64,000 nucleotides of DNA from Constantimarinum furrinae (GTDB lineage Bacteria; Bacteroidota; Bacteroidia; Flavobacteriales; Flavobacteriaceae). Below, in pieces: positions 43,095 through 52,700 of the stretch; the stretch's first letter is position 1, and every line of letters starts with the position of its first letter. Where the stretch lies: NCBI RefSeq assembly GCF_014295415.1, contig NZ_CP052909.1, forward strand, positions 1,798,001 to 1,862,000, written 5' to 3'. The notes under the pieces were generated by a model. That model did no database searches. It saw only the letters and a program-made list of their open reading frames with translations, and was not told the DNA's origin. The translations under genes and the position numbers were made by a program.

Positions 43095-43919
43095 ATGGAG
43101 TGCCAGTTAAAAATAGACAATGAACCTTTTCATTTTCAAGTGGAAGGAGACTTCTTTTGGGGAGAGGGAGGCGCGTTGTTCGAAACCGAAAATAATATTA
43201 TTTCGAAAACTTCATGGAAAGAAGCAGGATATAGCGTTGTCGATGCATTTATAGAAGATGAATTTGAGCGGTTTAATCGGTCGGTACGCGATAATATCGT
43301 TAAAGCCATGCTGGATAGCGGGATAGAGGTAGACACAGAGTCTTTTCAACTTAAAGACTATCACAAGGTGGTTACCAATGATGCCGATCATCTTAAAGTG
43401 ATCAATATTACTCGAAATCTCACCAATGACGATATCGATTTCGACATCGATAAGCTGGCAGATCGCTTCGGAAAGGTATTGGGTTATACATTAACTTCTT
43501 GGATAGAAGCCCTTCAGAAAAGCCACATACAAATTAGGATAAGCAGACCCAGCACCCTGGATATCAATCCGCCTCATCGCGATGGTTATCTGGATTATTG
43601 GAAGAATATCATTAATGTTTGGGTGCCGGTAGAAGGCTGCAATGAGCAAACGTCGTTGCCGGTGGTTCCCGGTAGCCATCTAATTGCTGAACACGAGATA
43701 CTACGCACCGAAAGTAAAGGTGCCAAGATAAACGGGAATACTTATTTTGTTCCCTGTATCCTGAAAACAAAAAACGGAAACCTCAATATGATACGGCCTA
43801 ATCCCAAAGAAGGTCAGGCCCTTATTTTTACGCCTTTCCTAATTCACGGGGCAGCGGTAAACCGAAGCGAAGTAACCAGGGTTTCCATCGAATTGCGATT
43901 TCCAAAGATCGATGCCTAA
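43095..43919 (+). CDS. Phytanoyl-CoA dioxygenase family protein
   Basis: This 274-residue Fe(II)/2-oxoglutarate-dependent oxygenase has the facial triad His161/Asp163 (PPHRDG) and His251 (LIHGAA), with Arg262 as the likely 2-oxoglutarate ligand. VWVPVEGCNEQTSLPVVPGSH matches the family core. It is 9 bp after the flippase gene and convergent with a glycosyltransferase (4-bp stop overlap). Hydroxylation of a sugar, lipid carrier or peptide part of the glycan is possible. The substrate is unknown. Confidence 0.85.
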   Translation: MECQLKIDNEPFHFQVEGDFFWGEGGALFETENNIISKTSWKEAGYSVVDAFIEDEFERFNRSVRDNIVKAMLDSGIEVDTESFQLKDYHKVVTNDADHLKVINITRNLTNDDIDFDIDKLADRFGKVLGYTLTSWIEALQKSHIQIRISRPSTLDINPPHRDGYLDYWKNIINVWVPVEGCNEQTSLPVVPGSHLIAEHEILRTESKGAKINGNTYFVPCILKTKNGNLNMIRPNPKEGQALIFTPFLIHGAAVNRSEVTRVSIELRFPKIDA

Positions 43920-45058
43920 ATTGCGCTTTGCCATTTGTCTAGATAATTTTTAGCCGACACTTTATGATCGTGATATTTTGTGACAAATTCCCGGGCGTTT
44001 TTTGAGATTTCAGTGATTTTCTCAGGGTTTTCTATCAGCCAAACTAATTTTTCTGCAATTGATTCAGGGTCGGGTAGTGCGTTGATCGCTACCGTATCGG
44101 CTTCCAAACCGTGGTAATCCAGCCATTCCTGTTCGGCCCCCGTAAATACTACTTTTCCCTTGGCCATTCCTTCGAGCGCATTAAATCCTTGGTCGTAGGC
44201 ATAAACCTGATCCAGTAAGATATGTGCCTTGTCGTAGGCCTTAATGTATTCGTTATAGGGCACACTCACCACCGTGGTAATTTTTACTTTTTCAGGATAT
44301 TTTTTCTGAATGATCGCCAAAGCCGCCTCAAAAAGATCGTTTCCCTTTTTGTAATAATTTGCCCGGTTGATGCCGTGAAAAATGTGAATTTTATCTGAAA
44401 TATCCATCGGAATATAGGCTATTTCCGAAAGATCAATAGGGTTGGGCGCGAGTCCGAGATACTTGGGATCACCTAATAGGGGAATGTGATAATCCAGATC
44501 TGAAGCAATGATTCCTTTGATATTCGAATAAATAAATTGATGCAGTGCTTTATAAGGTGGGGTGATATATTTTAAAATGGGCTGATACAGTTTTAAATTC
44601 CCCTTTTGCTCAAAATAAGGTGTAAGGATGGAATATCTGAATTTCTTTTCCATCGCATAGGTCACACTTAAATGATCTGTCCCGCAGGACAGCAAAAACA
44701 CATTGGGGTTGTGATCAAAGATATAGCGGAGCAAATCTCTTTCAATAGGAGGAAGACACTGAAAGGAATTTTCATTTATGAGTTGTACGATATCGTTGTT
44801 TTCAAAGATAGATTTGTTTCTGAAAAATTGCTTTTTGATGGAAAGTGAAGTAAGGTCGGTCTTAAAAAGGCGGAACCATACTTTTTTCAAAAATAAGGGC
44901 AACCCGGAAGTGTACTTATCCTCAAAATTAACATCGACCATTCGTTTTTTAAAACCGTCGCCCAGTCCCACAACGGTGACCTCATGTCCCAGCGCAACCA
45001 AACCGTCCTTTAGCGTCTTATGGGAGGAGTTGTATTCTCCCACCAACAATATTTTCAT
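43916..45058 (-). CDS. Glycosyltransferase, GT4/GT-B-like
   Basis: This 380-residue protein starts at MKILLVGEYNSSHKTL. The N-terminal half has a nucleotide-free Rossmann domain (TLKDGLVALGHEVTVVG), and the C-terminal half has HILLDQVYAYDQGFNALEGMAKGKVVFTGA with the Glu-x7-Glu-like site and a final IENPEKITEISKNAREFV helix of GT-B enzymes. An upstream TTG could add 8 residues but is less likely. Donor and acceptor are unknown. Confidence 0.86.
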   Translation of the reverse strand: MKILLVGEYNSSHKTLKDGLVALGHEVTVVGLGDGFKKRMVDVNFEDKYTSGLPLFLKKVWFRLFKTDLTSLSIKKQFFRNKSIFENNDIVQLINENSFQCLPPIERDLLRYIFDHNPNVFLLSCGTDHLSVTYAMEKKFRYSILTPYFEQKGNLKLYQPILKYITPPYKALHQFIYSNIKGIIASDLDYHIPLLGDPKYLGLAPNPIDLSEIAYIPMDISDKIHIFHGINRANYYKKGNDLFEAALAIIQKKYPEKVKITTVVSVPYNEYIKAYDKAHILLDQVYAYDQGFNALEGMAKGKVVFTGAEQEWLDYHGLEADTVAINALPDPESIAEKLVWLIENPEKITEISKNAREFVTKYHDHKVSAKNYLDKWQSAI

Positions 45059-45158
45059 TTTTTTCAAATTTTTGGCAGTCAAAAAATCTAGCGTTTAAAA
45101 AATTCCCGACATTCAGGAAATCATCACAATTTATTTTACTTTTAACCAAACTTCCGCA

Positions 45159-46259
45159 TTGCAAAGTAAGAATAATAAAATTTGTATCACATCCATTTCG
45201 TTGGGAAAAGGTGGCGCCGAGCGTTCGGCTGCCATGCTCACTCAAATGCTTGATGAGCTTGGATATGAGGTCCATCTTGTGGTGCTCAATGACGACATCG
45301 ACTTCCCCTTTTCCGGGAAACTGCTTAACCTGGGTACGCTAAAAAAAGCAAAGGATCCTATTTGGAATCGCTTACAACGATTTAAAAAATTCAGAAAATA
45401 TCTTGTCGAACATCAAATTAGTGTCGTAATAGATCACCGACCTAAAAATCAATACCTAAGAGAGTTGTATTATGCCAACTACGTCTATAAAGGAATAGAA
45501 CGGATCTATGTATTTCACAGCAGTAATAAGGAAGAATACCTCACCCGCTATCCAAAGAAGTTTGTGCGTCTGTGCAACAACAACAGGGCTAATGTGGGTG
45601 TTTCAGATTATATTTCTTCAAGTATTCTTCAGCAACACGGGATGGAAAACGTAAATACCATTCACAATGCTTTTGATACAAATTGGGCTTCGGAAGATGT
45701 AACCCTTCCTGCGGAACTTCAGCATAAACAATACCTACTCTCCTACGGACGAATGGTCGATGCCATTAAGGATTTTAGTTTTTTGATCAGATCTTTTTCT
45801 GAATCTGAAGTATGGAAAGACGATATTTATCTGGTCTTGTTGGGCGATGGACCCGATAAAGAAAAGTTACAAGCATTGGCCGGCACGTTAAACGGAGGAA
45901 CCTATATTCTTTTTTTACCCTTTACTGAAAATCCATTTCCTATAGTGAGCAAGGCAGAGTTCGTCACCCTTACCAGTACCTATGAAGGATTCCCCATGGT
46001 GTTAGTAGAATCCTTATCATTGGGAACTCCGGTGGTTTCCTTGGATATCACATCGGGGCCGGCAGAGATTGTACAGCACGGTGAAAATGGTTTGTTAATA
46101 CAAAAAAGAAGCATACCTTTATTTGCTGAAGCCATTAAAGAATTTATTTCGAATACAGAATTACATAAGAAGTGCAGTGCCAAGGCAAAAAAATCGGTTA
46201 AGGATTTTTCGATGGAAGTCATTGCAAAGAAATGGCAAAGTATATTGCAACATGATTGA
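45159..46259 (+). CDS. Glycosyltransferase family 4
   Basis: This 366-residue GT-B enzyme has the N-terminal loop ISLGKGGAERSAAMLTQML, middle YGRMVDAIKDFSFLIRSF, and donor site STYEGFPMVLVESLSLGTPVVSLDI. The start must lie before KGGAERS, and the only nearby candidate is TTG at 45159. It is divergent from the preceding glycosyltransferase with 100 bp between starts. Its end overlaps the ketoisomerase gene by 8 bp. Confidence 0.92.
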   Translation: MQSKNNKICITSISLGKGGAERSAAMLTQMLDELGYEVHLVVLNDDIDFPFSGKLLNLGTLKKAKDPIWNRLQRFKKFRKYLVEHQISVVIDHRPKNQYLRELYYANYVYKGIERIYVFHSSNKEEYLTRYPKKFVRLCNNNRANVGVSDYISSSILQQHGMENVNTIHNAFDTNWASEDVTLPAELQHKQYLLSYGRMVDAIKDFSFLIRSFSESEVWKDDIYLVLLGDGPDKEKLQALAGTLNGGTYILFLPFTENPFPIVSKAEFVTLTSTYEGFPMVLVESLSLGTPVVSLDITSGPAEIVQHGENGLLIQKRSIPLFAEAIKEFISNTELHKKCSAKAKKSVKDFSMEVIAKKWQSILQHD

Positions 46260-46671
46260 GAAGAATTTAGACAAAATAGAACTAATAGACATTCCCAAGA
46301 TCACTGCCGACGATGGTCGTGGCAATCTTTCGGTGATCGAAAAGGAATTGCTGCCCTACGATATAAAACGGGTCTATTATTTATACGATGTCCCCAGTGA
46401 TACTCAGCGCGGCGGACATGCACATCGAGAACTTGTGCAGTTTCTTATTGCGGTGAGCGGGAGTTTCGACGTGGTGCTGGACGATGGGAAACAGCGTCGT
46501 AATTTTACGCTCAACAGACCATTTAAAGGCTTGCTCATCCCAAACGGACTCTGGCGCTCCTTGGAAAATTTCTCGGCAGGCGCGGTTTGTTTGTCGTTGG
46601 TAAGTGATGTGTATAAGGAATCGGATTATATTCGGAATTATGACGACTTTAAGCTATTTAAAGGCGCTTAA
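46252..46671 (+). CDS. FdtA/QdtA-like sugar 3,4-ketoisomerase
   Basis: This 139-residue cupin protein (IELIDIPKITADDGRGNLSVIEKE, YYLYDVPSDTQRGGHAHREL, FLIAVSGSFDVVLDDG, LLIPNGLWRSLENFS) matches the dTDP-4-keto-6-deoxyglucose 3,4-ketoisomerase family. The active-site His is expected in GGHAHRE. It makes the 3-keto substrate for the FdtB-like aminotransferase. A start codon further upstream would lie inside the glycosyltransferase gene; ATG at 46252 fits homologues. Confidence 0.9.
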   Translation: MIEKNLDKIELIDIPKITADDGRGNLSVIEKELLPYDIKRVYYLYDVPSDTQRGGHAHRELVQFLIAVSGSFDVVLDDGKQRRNFTLNRPFKGLLIPNGLWRSLENFSAGAVCLSLVSDVYKESDYIRNYDDFKLFKGA

Positions 46672-47580
46672 GTAGATGCCTCTGCGTTCCATAAAAATTT
46701 TAAATTTTCGCGAAAGTTGAAGGATGCCGGAAGGTGTGCTTAACAGGAATCGCTGTTTTTTATTAAGATTAGCTTCATCCAGTTGCGATCTAAATCTTTT
46801 ATAATTCTTATCATCTCCTTGCAATTTGGCTAGCATCGCCAAGGAGTAACGGTTCAGGTCTAAGAACTTTTTTAAAGCAGGTTTATTCTTCTCCTCCCTC
46901 GTATATGCTTCAAATGTCGCCTTACTCTCAAATGATGTTGAGGTGGCGTTCAATCCGTCGTCCTTGATTTGATAACGCGCAGTGATCTTTCCCCCGAAAA
47001 CCACTTTATAATTAAGTCCGAGCCGCACATACAAATCGGTATCTTCTCCTGTTTTAAACACCGAATTATATCCTCCAACAGCATTAAAAGCGGCTTTTTT
47101 TATGCCAAAGTTGGAACTGTGAAGAATTGAGGACTTCAAGCTGGCTTCAAAATAATTCAATATTTGAATGCCGGAATTTTCGGGGATCGAGTACAGGCAG
47201 GGAAAGATCTTTCCGTTTCGCTCAACTTCCAACGCATTGGCATAAATATGCTCTTTCGGGAACTCAGCAATTAGTTTTTCCAGTTCCTCGAGATGATGGG
47301 AGTACCAATAATCATCAGCATCCAGCAAGGCAATGTAATCGTTCTTGGCTTTTTTAATAGCTTCATTTCGGGCTGCTCCGGCTCCTTGATTCACTTGCGA
47401 ATAATAAGAAATGCGGGGATCGTTACATTTTTTGATCTCGGCTTCACTGTTATCTGTAGAACCATCATTGACGATCACCACCTCAAAGTGGGTGTATGTT
47501 TGCTCCAACACACTCTGCAAGGTTTTTGCAATATGCTTTTCCTTATTGTAAACCGCTATGACAACCGAAAATTTAATCAT
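46654..47580 (-). CDS. Glycosyltransferase family 2
   Basis: This 308-residue GT-A enzyme has VVIAVYNKEKHIAKTLQSVLEQTY, VNDGSTDNSE, NQGAGAARN and the DxD-type LLDADDYWY. ED in FKTGEDTDLYVRL gives the catalytic-base region. Its 3' end overlaps the convergent ketoisomerase by 18 bp, and its start overlaps the upstream GT2 gene by 8 bp. Sugar specificity is unknown. Confidence 0.92.
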   Translation of the reverse strand: MIKFSVVIAVYNKEKHIAKTLQSVLEQTYTHFEVVIVNDGSTDNSEAEIKKCNDPRISYYSQVNQGAGAARNEAIKKAKNDYIALLDADDYWYSHHLEELEKLIAEFPKEHIYANALEVERNGKIFPCLYSIPENSGIQILNYFEASLKSSILHSSNFGIKKAAFNAVGGYNSVFKTGEDTDLYVRLGLNYKVVFGGKITARYQIKDDGLNATSTSFESKATFEAYTREEKNKPALKKFLDLNRYSLAMLAKLQGDDKNYKRFRSQLDEANLNKKQRFLLSTPSGILQLSRKFKIFMERRGIYLSAFK

Positions 47581-48475
47581 TGCCCTTTAAAAGTTTTAAA
47601 TAATATCCCAGGCGGTACAGGTCGAATACAAATAGTGAAGGATTTTTAGACAACAGATTCTTTTTCATTTTTTTGCTGAAGGCATTGTAAAAGCTCAAAA
47701 ATGCAGTGGCCAATCCTTTTTTCTGAAGGCTTTCAGCTTTCTTAGAAAGCGCCGTCTCTTCGGCATTTATAAGTCCTTCTGAAACAAACTGATATAAGGC
47801 TTGCACAGATTCCATGGATTTCTGAAGGAAGACTTCACTGGATTCCAATCCCAGATGCACCACCGGATTGTCAATATGACTAACGTGAATACCCTTCTTT
47901 TTCGAATCCAATGCGAACAAGGTGTCTTCATGCCGAAGGTTGGGGATTTCTTCATTGAACCTATGCCTATCGAAAACACCTTTAGCGATCAAAAAATTAA
48001 GAGTGAGAAACCGTAGGTGCGGATCTCTATTTCGTTCCGTTACTGTTAAGGCTTCCCGATCATTCCCGTACTTCCAGCGAAGTATTTCAGCTGCCGGAGG
48101 CGGATCTTTCTGGTATTCGATTCCGCCGTAAATGATCTGAGTATTGTCAGAGACCGAATTCAAATAGGTCTCAATAAAATTCTCCCGTATCACGGCCGTA
48201 TCGGCATCCAGAAATAATAGCATGCTATATCGGGCATCGGTAGCGAGTTTATTGCGTATCGCGCTTCTGCCTATATTTTTATCGAGGATAGTGAAGGAAC
48301 AATTCGAAAGTTCGTTGATCTCTTCATTGAAAGCAACAGCTTGGGGCGAATGATCATCATAAACCCTAATCTCGTATTCCAGATCCAATTTTTCGGCCTG
48401 TTGATGCAGGGAAGTCACCAGCGGCAGTACATTGTAATTGTAAGTGGGAATGAGTATGGACAGTGTTTTTGTCAT
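47573..48475 (-). CDS. Glycosyltransferase family 2
   Basis: This 300-residue protein has LSILIPTYNYNVLPLVTSL, VYDDHSP, NIGRSAIRNKLA and LFLDADTAVI as donor-binding and metal site, then LRHEDTLFAL. It is the first gene of the minus-strand GT2 pair, with a 126-bp region to the divergent subtilase gene. The C-terminus (MKKNLLSKNPSLFVF) is basic and could touch the membrane. Confidence 0.92.
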   Translation of the reverse strand: MTKTLSILIPTYNYNVLPLVTSLHQQAEKLDLEYEIRVYDDHSPQAVAFNEEINELSNCSFTILDKNIGRSAIRNKLATDARYSMLLFLDADTAVIRENFIETYLNSVSDNTQIIYGGIEYQKDPPPAAEILRWKYGNDREALTVTERNRDPHLRFLTLNFLIAKGVFDRHRFNEEIPNLRHEDTLFALDSKKKGIHVSHIDNPVVHLGLESSEVFLQKSMESVQALYQFVSEGLINAEETALSKKAESLQKKGLATAFLSFYNAFSKKMKKNLLSKNPSLFVFDLYRLGYYLKLLKGND

Positions 48476-48601
48476 TACAGCAAAAATAGCAAAACTAGCG
48501 TTGGCAGAAGCGAAACAGACACTAAGATTTAAGCTACGATAAAACGGTGATCGATTTTTATTCGGATTAAAAAAAAAGTATCTTAGAAGAAATAATTCGC
48601 T

Positions 48602-50227
48602 ATGCGTCCTTTATACCTTACATTTTTTTTCCTGTTCGCGGGAACAGCCATTATTCAGGCTCAGGATGAAGTTTGGTTTTACCTAAGAGCCCACGATTCG
48701 TTGTTTGAGCCAACTTTCGAAAGGACGGGAAATACGCTAACCTATTCCGGAACTGATCTAAAACTGAAAGCGGTTCTGGACAAATATGAGATCTCGGCAT
48801 TTAAAAAGACTCAGCGAAAGACCAACAAGAAGAATAAGTTAAAAACGTTTTTCGTCATGGCCGATAAGGAATTTCTTTTGGAAGATCTGCTTCAGCAAAC
48901 GCCTTACTTATTTTATGCCGGGGAGATCATCCCTGAAGCCGATAGAAAGATCTATGAACCAAATGACTACGGACTTACAAGTACCATTGGTGCCAATTTA
49001 GGACTTCAGGCAGACCTAAGCTATCTCGATTATCTCGGGGCTCCTGAAGCCTGGTATTACACTACCGGTTCCCCCGATGTGATCATTGCCATCTCAGACG
49101 CCAGAGTCGATACTGTAGACATCGATTTTAAAGACAAAACAACCATACTTAGAAAATCTACGCTTTCTAACGGTCACGGTTACAGCTCGGGAGGTACTGC
49201 GGCTGCTCAGGGTGACAATGCACATGGGATTGCGGGAATATGCTACGATTGCAGTTTGTTTTCGACTAACTATGGCGACCAGAAAAATATGTCTCAGCTA
49301 AAGGAAGCTGCTCAAAAAGGGGCAAAGGTGATCAACTGTAGCTGGATAGGAAGAAGATACGATGAAGTTTCGCAGGCTGTTATCGATACGATCTTTAATA
49401 ATGGGACCATCATCGTTGCGTCGGGTGGAAATAAGAACTGGCAGGAGACCAAGGGAAATTTGAAGTACTATCCCGCTTCTTATGACAATGTGATCGCTGT
49501 TTCCTCAGTAATGTATAAATATGAAACCCCCCTGGACAATCTGGGTCAACTCCCGGATGGTACGTACTACTCGGCGAATGTTCGGGGCTATCTGGGTCGT
49601 ACCATGGGTTTTACCGATAATGATACTTTAAAGCAGCCGCATATCTATCCAATATCGGTACGGACTTTAAATGAAGATATCGACCTATTGGCACCTACTC
49701 ACGACATTTTTATGTATTCGTATTATTTATTGGAAGGCAAGGTATTGTACCATGAATATTCAACGACTTCCGGCGCTTCTCCTTTTGTTTCAGGGACCGT
49801 CGGACTCATGTTTTCACTTTACCCCTGTCTTCCGGTAAAGGAGGTGGAATCCATTTTAAAATGTGCTTCGACTAATATCGATCATATTGAAGCGAATAAA
49901 CCGTTTGCGGGGAAATACGGAGCCGGAATGCTTCATATAGGGAACACTATAAAATTGCTTCACGATCTTAAATCGGAAGATGAAATCGCCTATATCGAAG
50001 ATCAGCAGTTCTCTCGATGGGATTTTACGCTGACTTCCTTTTCAGAACAGGTAATTTTACGGAACCAGAAATTTACCAATACATCAACCCTGGATCTTAC
50101 GGCTAAAAACCGAATCGTGCTTTCAGAAAATACAGTACTTCGTCCGAGTAAGCAGGGTAGAATGCATTTGAAAATTGATCCCGATATGGAAAAGGAATGT
50201 GATTTGGAACTTCGGGAAGATAAATAG
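48602..50227 (+). CDS. S8 family (subtilisin-like) serine peptidase
   Basis: This 541-residue exported peptidase has a signal peptide to residue 20 and a propeptide-like segment to about 115. The catalytic triad is Asp166 (AISDARVD), His192 (NGHGYSSGG) and Ser390 (TTSGASPFVSG), with oxyanion Asn277 (ASGGNKN). The usual HGTxVAG is altered to HGYSSGGTAAA. No T9SS sorting domain follows; the C-terminus has a short right-handed-helix-like repeat (ILRNQKFTNTSTLDLTAKNRI). It may stay periplasmic or be membrane-exposed. Confidence 0.92.
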   Translation: MRPLYLTFFFLFAGTAIIQAQDEVWFYLRAHDSLFEPTFERTGNTLTYSGTDLKLKAVLDKYEISAFKKTQRKTNKKNKLKTFFVMADKEFLLEDLLQQTPYLFYAGEIIPEADRKIYEPNDYGLTSTIGANLGLQADLSYLDYLGAPEAWYYTTGSPDVIIAISDARVDTVDIDFKDKTTILRKSTLSNGHGYSSGGTAAAQGDNAHGIAGICYDCSLFSTNYGDQKNMSQLKEAAQKGAKVINCSWIGRRYDEVSQAVIDTIFNNGTIIVASGGNKNWQETKGNLKYYPASYDNVIAVSSVMYKYETPLDNLGQLPDGTYYSANVRGYLGRTMGFTDNDTLKQPHIYPISVRTLNEDIDLLAPTHDIFMYSYYLLEGKVLYHEYSTTSGASPFVSGTVGLMFSLYPCLPVKEVESILKCASTNIDHIEANKPFAGKYGAGMLHIGNTIKLLHDLKSEDEIAYIEDQQFSRWDFTLTSFSEQVILRNQKFTNTSTLDLTAKNRIVLSENTVLRPSKQGRMHLKIDPDMEKECDLELREDK

Positions 50228-50237
50228 AAAAAGGTAA

Positions 50238-51851
50238 TTATTGAGGTTGGTAAATATCAAAAAATTGAGTCCGATCAATTAATTTCCAGTTTTGCTCTAT
50301 TCTGTCTATAAGCTCGTAGCCATCGCGTTGTTCTTTTGTAAGCGGGGCATTTTCAAGGAGTATGGTGGTGTTTTTTTCCTTAAGCTGTTGCTCTAGCAGT
50401 GTAGCCTCATCGTTAATTTCAACATCCAGTGGCCAGTCGGTGCCAATAGGATTTACAGTCCCGGTAAGATAATGAGCCAGCGTCATGGATGGGATGACCG
50501 TAAAATTTGGATATTTTATAGCCAGTGTTTTCAATTCTGAATACTTTTCAAATCCTTCAGTATCACTTTTTATAAAGGTTAACTGCGGAAAAACCTCACC
50601 CATGTCCCTATTCAGATCCTTACGGGGTGCATCGCGGTAGATACTCTGGTAGCCCAGATAAAAAGTGACCAGAAAAGCGAGGATAACAATGCCTCCGGTA
50701 AGCGGTTGTAAAGTCAATTTATCCAATTCTGAAGTCCTTTTTTCCGCACTAAAAACAATGAGATACAGGGTAAAAAAGACAGGTAGTGAAAAATGTATGG
50801 GTGTTTGATAGCCATTGCTAATGGAAGCACTCCAGCTTAAACAGAGCAAAAGAATTACCAATAAAAAACGACGGTCTTTGTGAATCAAAATTTTAAATAG
50901 CGCAAACCCGAAAGTGATGAGCAGTAGCAGCTGAAGCAAATAAGGCACTATGGACCAATTATCACTGTCATTGAGATAAACGATAGAAAAAAGCACGGCA
51001 ATAGACAGTTGCGAAAGTGCATACGCAATATTTTTTGGCAGATATTTCACAGCAGCAATAAATAGAAGTATGCCTATACTAAAATACAGCAGATTGAATT
51101 TTACTGCCAGATAATAGGTTTTAACGCCAACGTTCATCAAGGATCCAGCTCCCGTTCGCTGAAAGGTTTGTTCAAAAAAGGGTTCTAAAGTGCCGGTGGC
51201 GTATTTAAAAGCGAGATAGAGCAACAAACAGCATAGCCCTGTAGCCGAGTACCACGCCAGTTTCTTAAAATCCTTCCGAAGTAAAAAATACAGAAAGAGA
51301 AATAATGGCATAAAGTAAAACGACTGTTTCGAAAATACGCCTAACACCAAAAATAAAGAGCCTAATAGCACCTGAACCGGTTTGAGTTTGGGTTTTAATA
51401 AAAAGTAGAGTCCGAGGGTGCAAAAGAAAATACCGTCAATGGTATTCCAACCCATGGGCGGGTAATTATGAACGCTCACAATAGCTCCCAGTGATGCGAT
51501 AAAATATAGGAATGTCTTCTGTTTTATTTCAAAGTGATCTGCAAGTATTTTGGCAGCCAAAAGCGAATAGGTAAATACCTGAACATAGAAAAAGGACCGG
51601 TCGAGCAGATAGCCGTAGGTTTCAGAAATAAATAAAAAAATACTGTGAAAATATGCGGGAAAGGCCGGTCGGGTATAGATAAAGTCCCTGTGCGGAAACT
51701 CCCCGTTATAGACATTCCATGAGGAACCGAAGATATAGCCTGTATCGGTTCCTTCAAAACCAAAAGGCATATAAAAAACGAGGTAGAATACGCACAAACC
51801 GTAAAACAGGATTTGAAAGGCCCTGTCTGAATGCTGTGTAGTGATCCTCAT
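50238..51851 (-). CDS. GT-C type membrane glycosyltransferase-like protein
   Basis: This 537-residue protein has about ten membrane helices. The first extracytoplasmic loop has FEGTDTGYIFG, with the acidic pair typical of polyprenol-phosphate-sugar-using GT-C enzymes. A soluble C-terminal domain of about 110 residues follows (FIKSDTEGFEKYSELK ...). It faces the subtilase gene convergently with 10 bp between. It may add a sugar on the periplasmic side. The acceptor is unknown. Confidence 0.75.
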   Translation of the reverse strand: MRITTQHSDRAFQILFYGLCVFYLVFYMPFGFEGTDTGYIFGSSWNVYNGEFPHRDFIYTRPAFPAYFHSIFLFISETYGYLLDRSFFYVQVFTYSLLAAKILADHFEIKQKTFLYFIASLGAIVSVHNYPPMGWNTIDGIFFCTLGLYFLLKPKLKPVQVLLGSLFLVLGVFSKQSFYFMPLFLFLYFLLRKDFKKLAWYSATGLCCLLLYLAFKYATGTLEPFFEQTFQRTGAGSLMNVGVKTYYLAVKFNLLYFSIGILLFIAAVKYLPKNIAYALSQLSIAVLFSIVYLNDSDNWSIVPYLLQLLLLITFGFALFKILIHKDRRFLLVILLLCLSWSASISNGYQTPIHFSLPVFFTLYLIVFSAEKRTSELDKLTLQPLTGGIVILAFLVTFYLGYQSIYRDAPRKDLNRDMGEVFPQLTFIKSDTEGFEKYSELKTLAIKYPNFTVIPSMTLAHYLTGTVNPIGTDWPLDVEINDEATLLEQQLKEKNTTILLENAPLTKEQRDGYELIDRIEQNWKLIDRTQFFDIYQPQ

Positions 51852-51904
51852 TTTAATTGTTTTAAAGGCTTTTCAATCCAATCAGCATAGTGCAACCGGC
51901 TTTG

Positions 51905-52588
51905 TTATACCGTTTTTTGTACGACTTCAAAGATCTGACTTTCATCACATTTTAAGGTCTTGGAAGGATATTTAAGCAATAGGGCATAATCGTGCGTTGC
52001 CATTAAAATGGTGTTGCCATTCTTATTTATTTCCTGCAATACCTCCATTACTTCCACACTGGTTTGCGGATCCAGATTTCCCGTGGGCTCATCGGCCAGA
52101 ATAAGTTCCGGGTCATTTAATAAGGCTCGCGCAATGGCAACCCGTTGTTGTTCTCCGCCTGATAACTGATAGGGGTATTTAAAATTCTTAGTTTTCATAC
52201 CCACTTTGCCCAACACTTCGTCGATCTTACTTTTCATAGCCGGTTTATCCTTCCAGCCTGTTGCGGTAAGGACAAAAAGAAGGTTGTCGTGAACAGTACG
52301 GTCGTTCAATAATTTAAAATCCTGAAATACCACCCCGAGCTTCCGTCTTAGAAAGGGAATATCCTTTTCCTTTAATCCTGCGAGATCATAGCCAACGATC
52401 TCTCCGGTCCCTTCTTTGAGCGGGAGATCTCCGTAAAGCGTTTTCATAAAACTACTTTTTCCGGTGCCGGTCTTTCCTATCAAATAGACAAATTCACCTT
52501 TTTCTACACTGATGGAAACATCAGATAAGACCAGATTATCGCCTTGAAATATCGATGCATCCTTTAAGAATAATACGTGATTGGACAT
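51905..52588 (-). CDS. ftsE: Cell division ATP-binding protein FtsE
   Basis: This 227-residue ABC ATPase has Walker [10 protein letters not shown] (38-46), signature LSGGEQQR, Walker B LILADEPT and D-loop GNLDPQ, and fits the FtsE subfamily. With the membrane partner FtsX it activates cell-wall hydrolases at the septum. ftsX is not adjacent here; in Bacteroidota it is usually elsewhere. A good promoter lies 70-100 bp upstream. Confidence 0.92.
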   Translation of the reverse strand: MSNHVLFLKDASIFQGDNLVLSDVSISVEKGEFVYLIGKTGTGKSSFMKTLYGDLPLKEGTGEIVGYDLAGLKEKDIPFLRRKLGVVFQDFKLLNDRTVHDNLLFVLTATGWKDKPAMKSKIDEVLGKVGMKTKNFKYPYQLSGGEQQRVAIARALLNDPELILADEPTGNLDPQTSVEVMEVLQEINKNGNTILMATHDYALLLKYPSKTLKCDESQIFEVVQKTV

Positions 52589-52654
52589 TGGGCTTCCGGC
52601 TTTATAAATTAATGGATTCTTTTAGAAGTGATCTTGAATGCTGTGATTTTCCAA

Positions 52655-52685
52655 CAAATGTAAATGGATTTCCCTCAAACTGCAA
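52655..52685 (-). promoter_or_regulatory. ftsE promoter
   Basis: On the minus strand TTG (52685-52683), 20 bases, then TACATTTG (52662-52655): a perfect match to the Bacteroidota -33/-7 form. Start codon at 52588 gives a leader of about 60 nt. Confidence 0.7.
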
Positions 52686-52700
52686 CTAGTTAGGGTCTTC

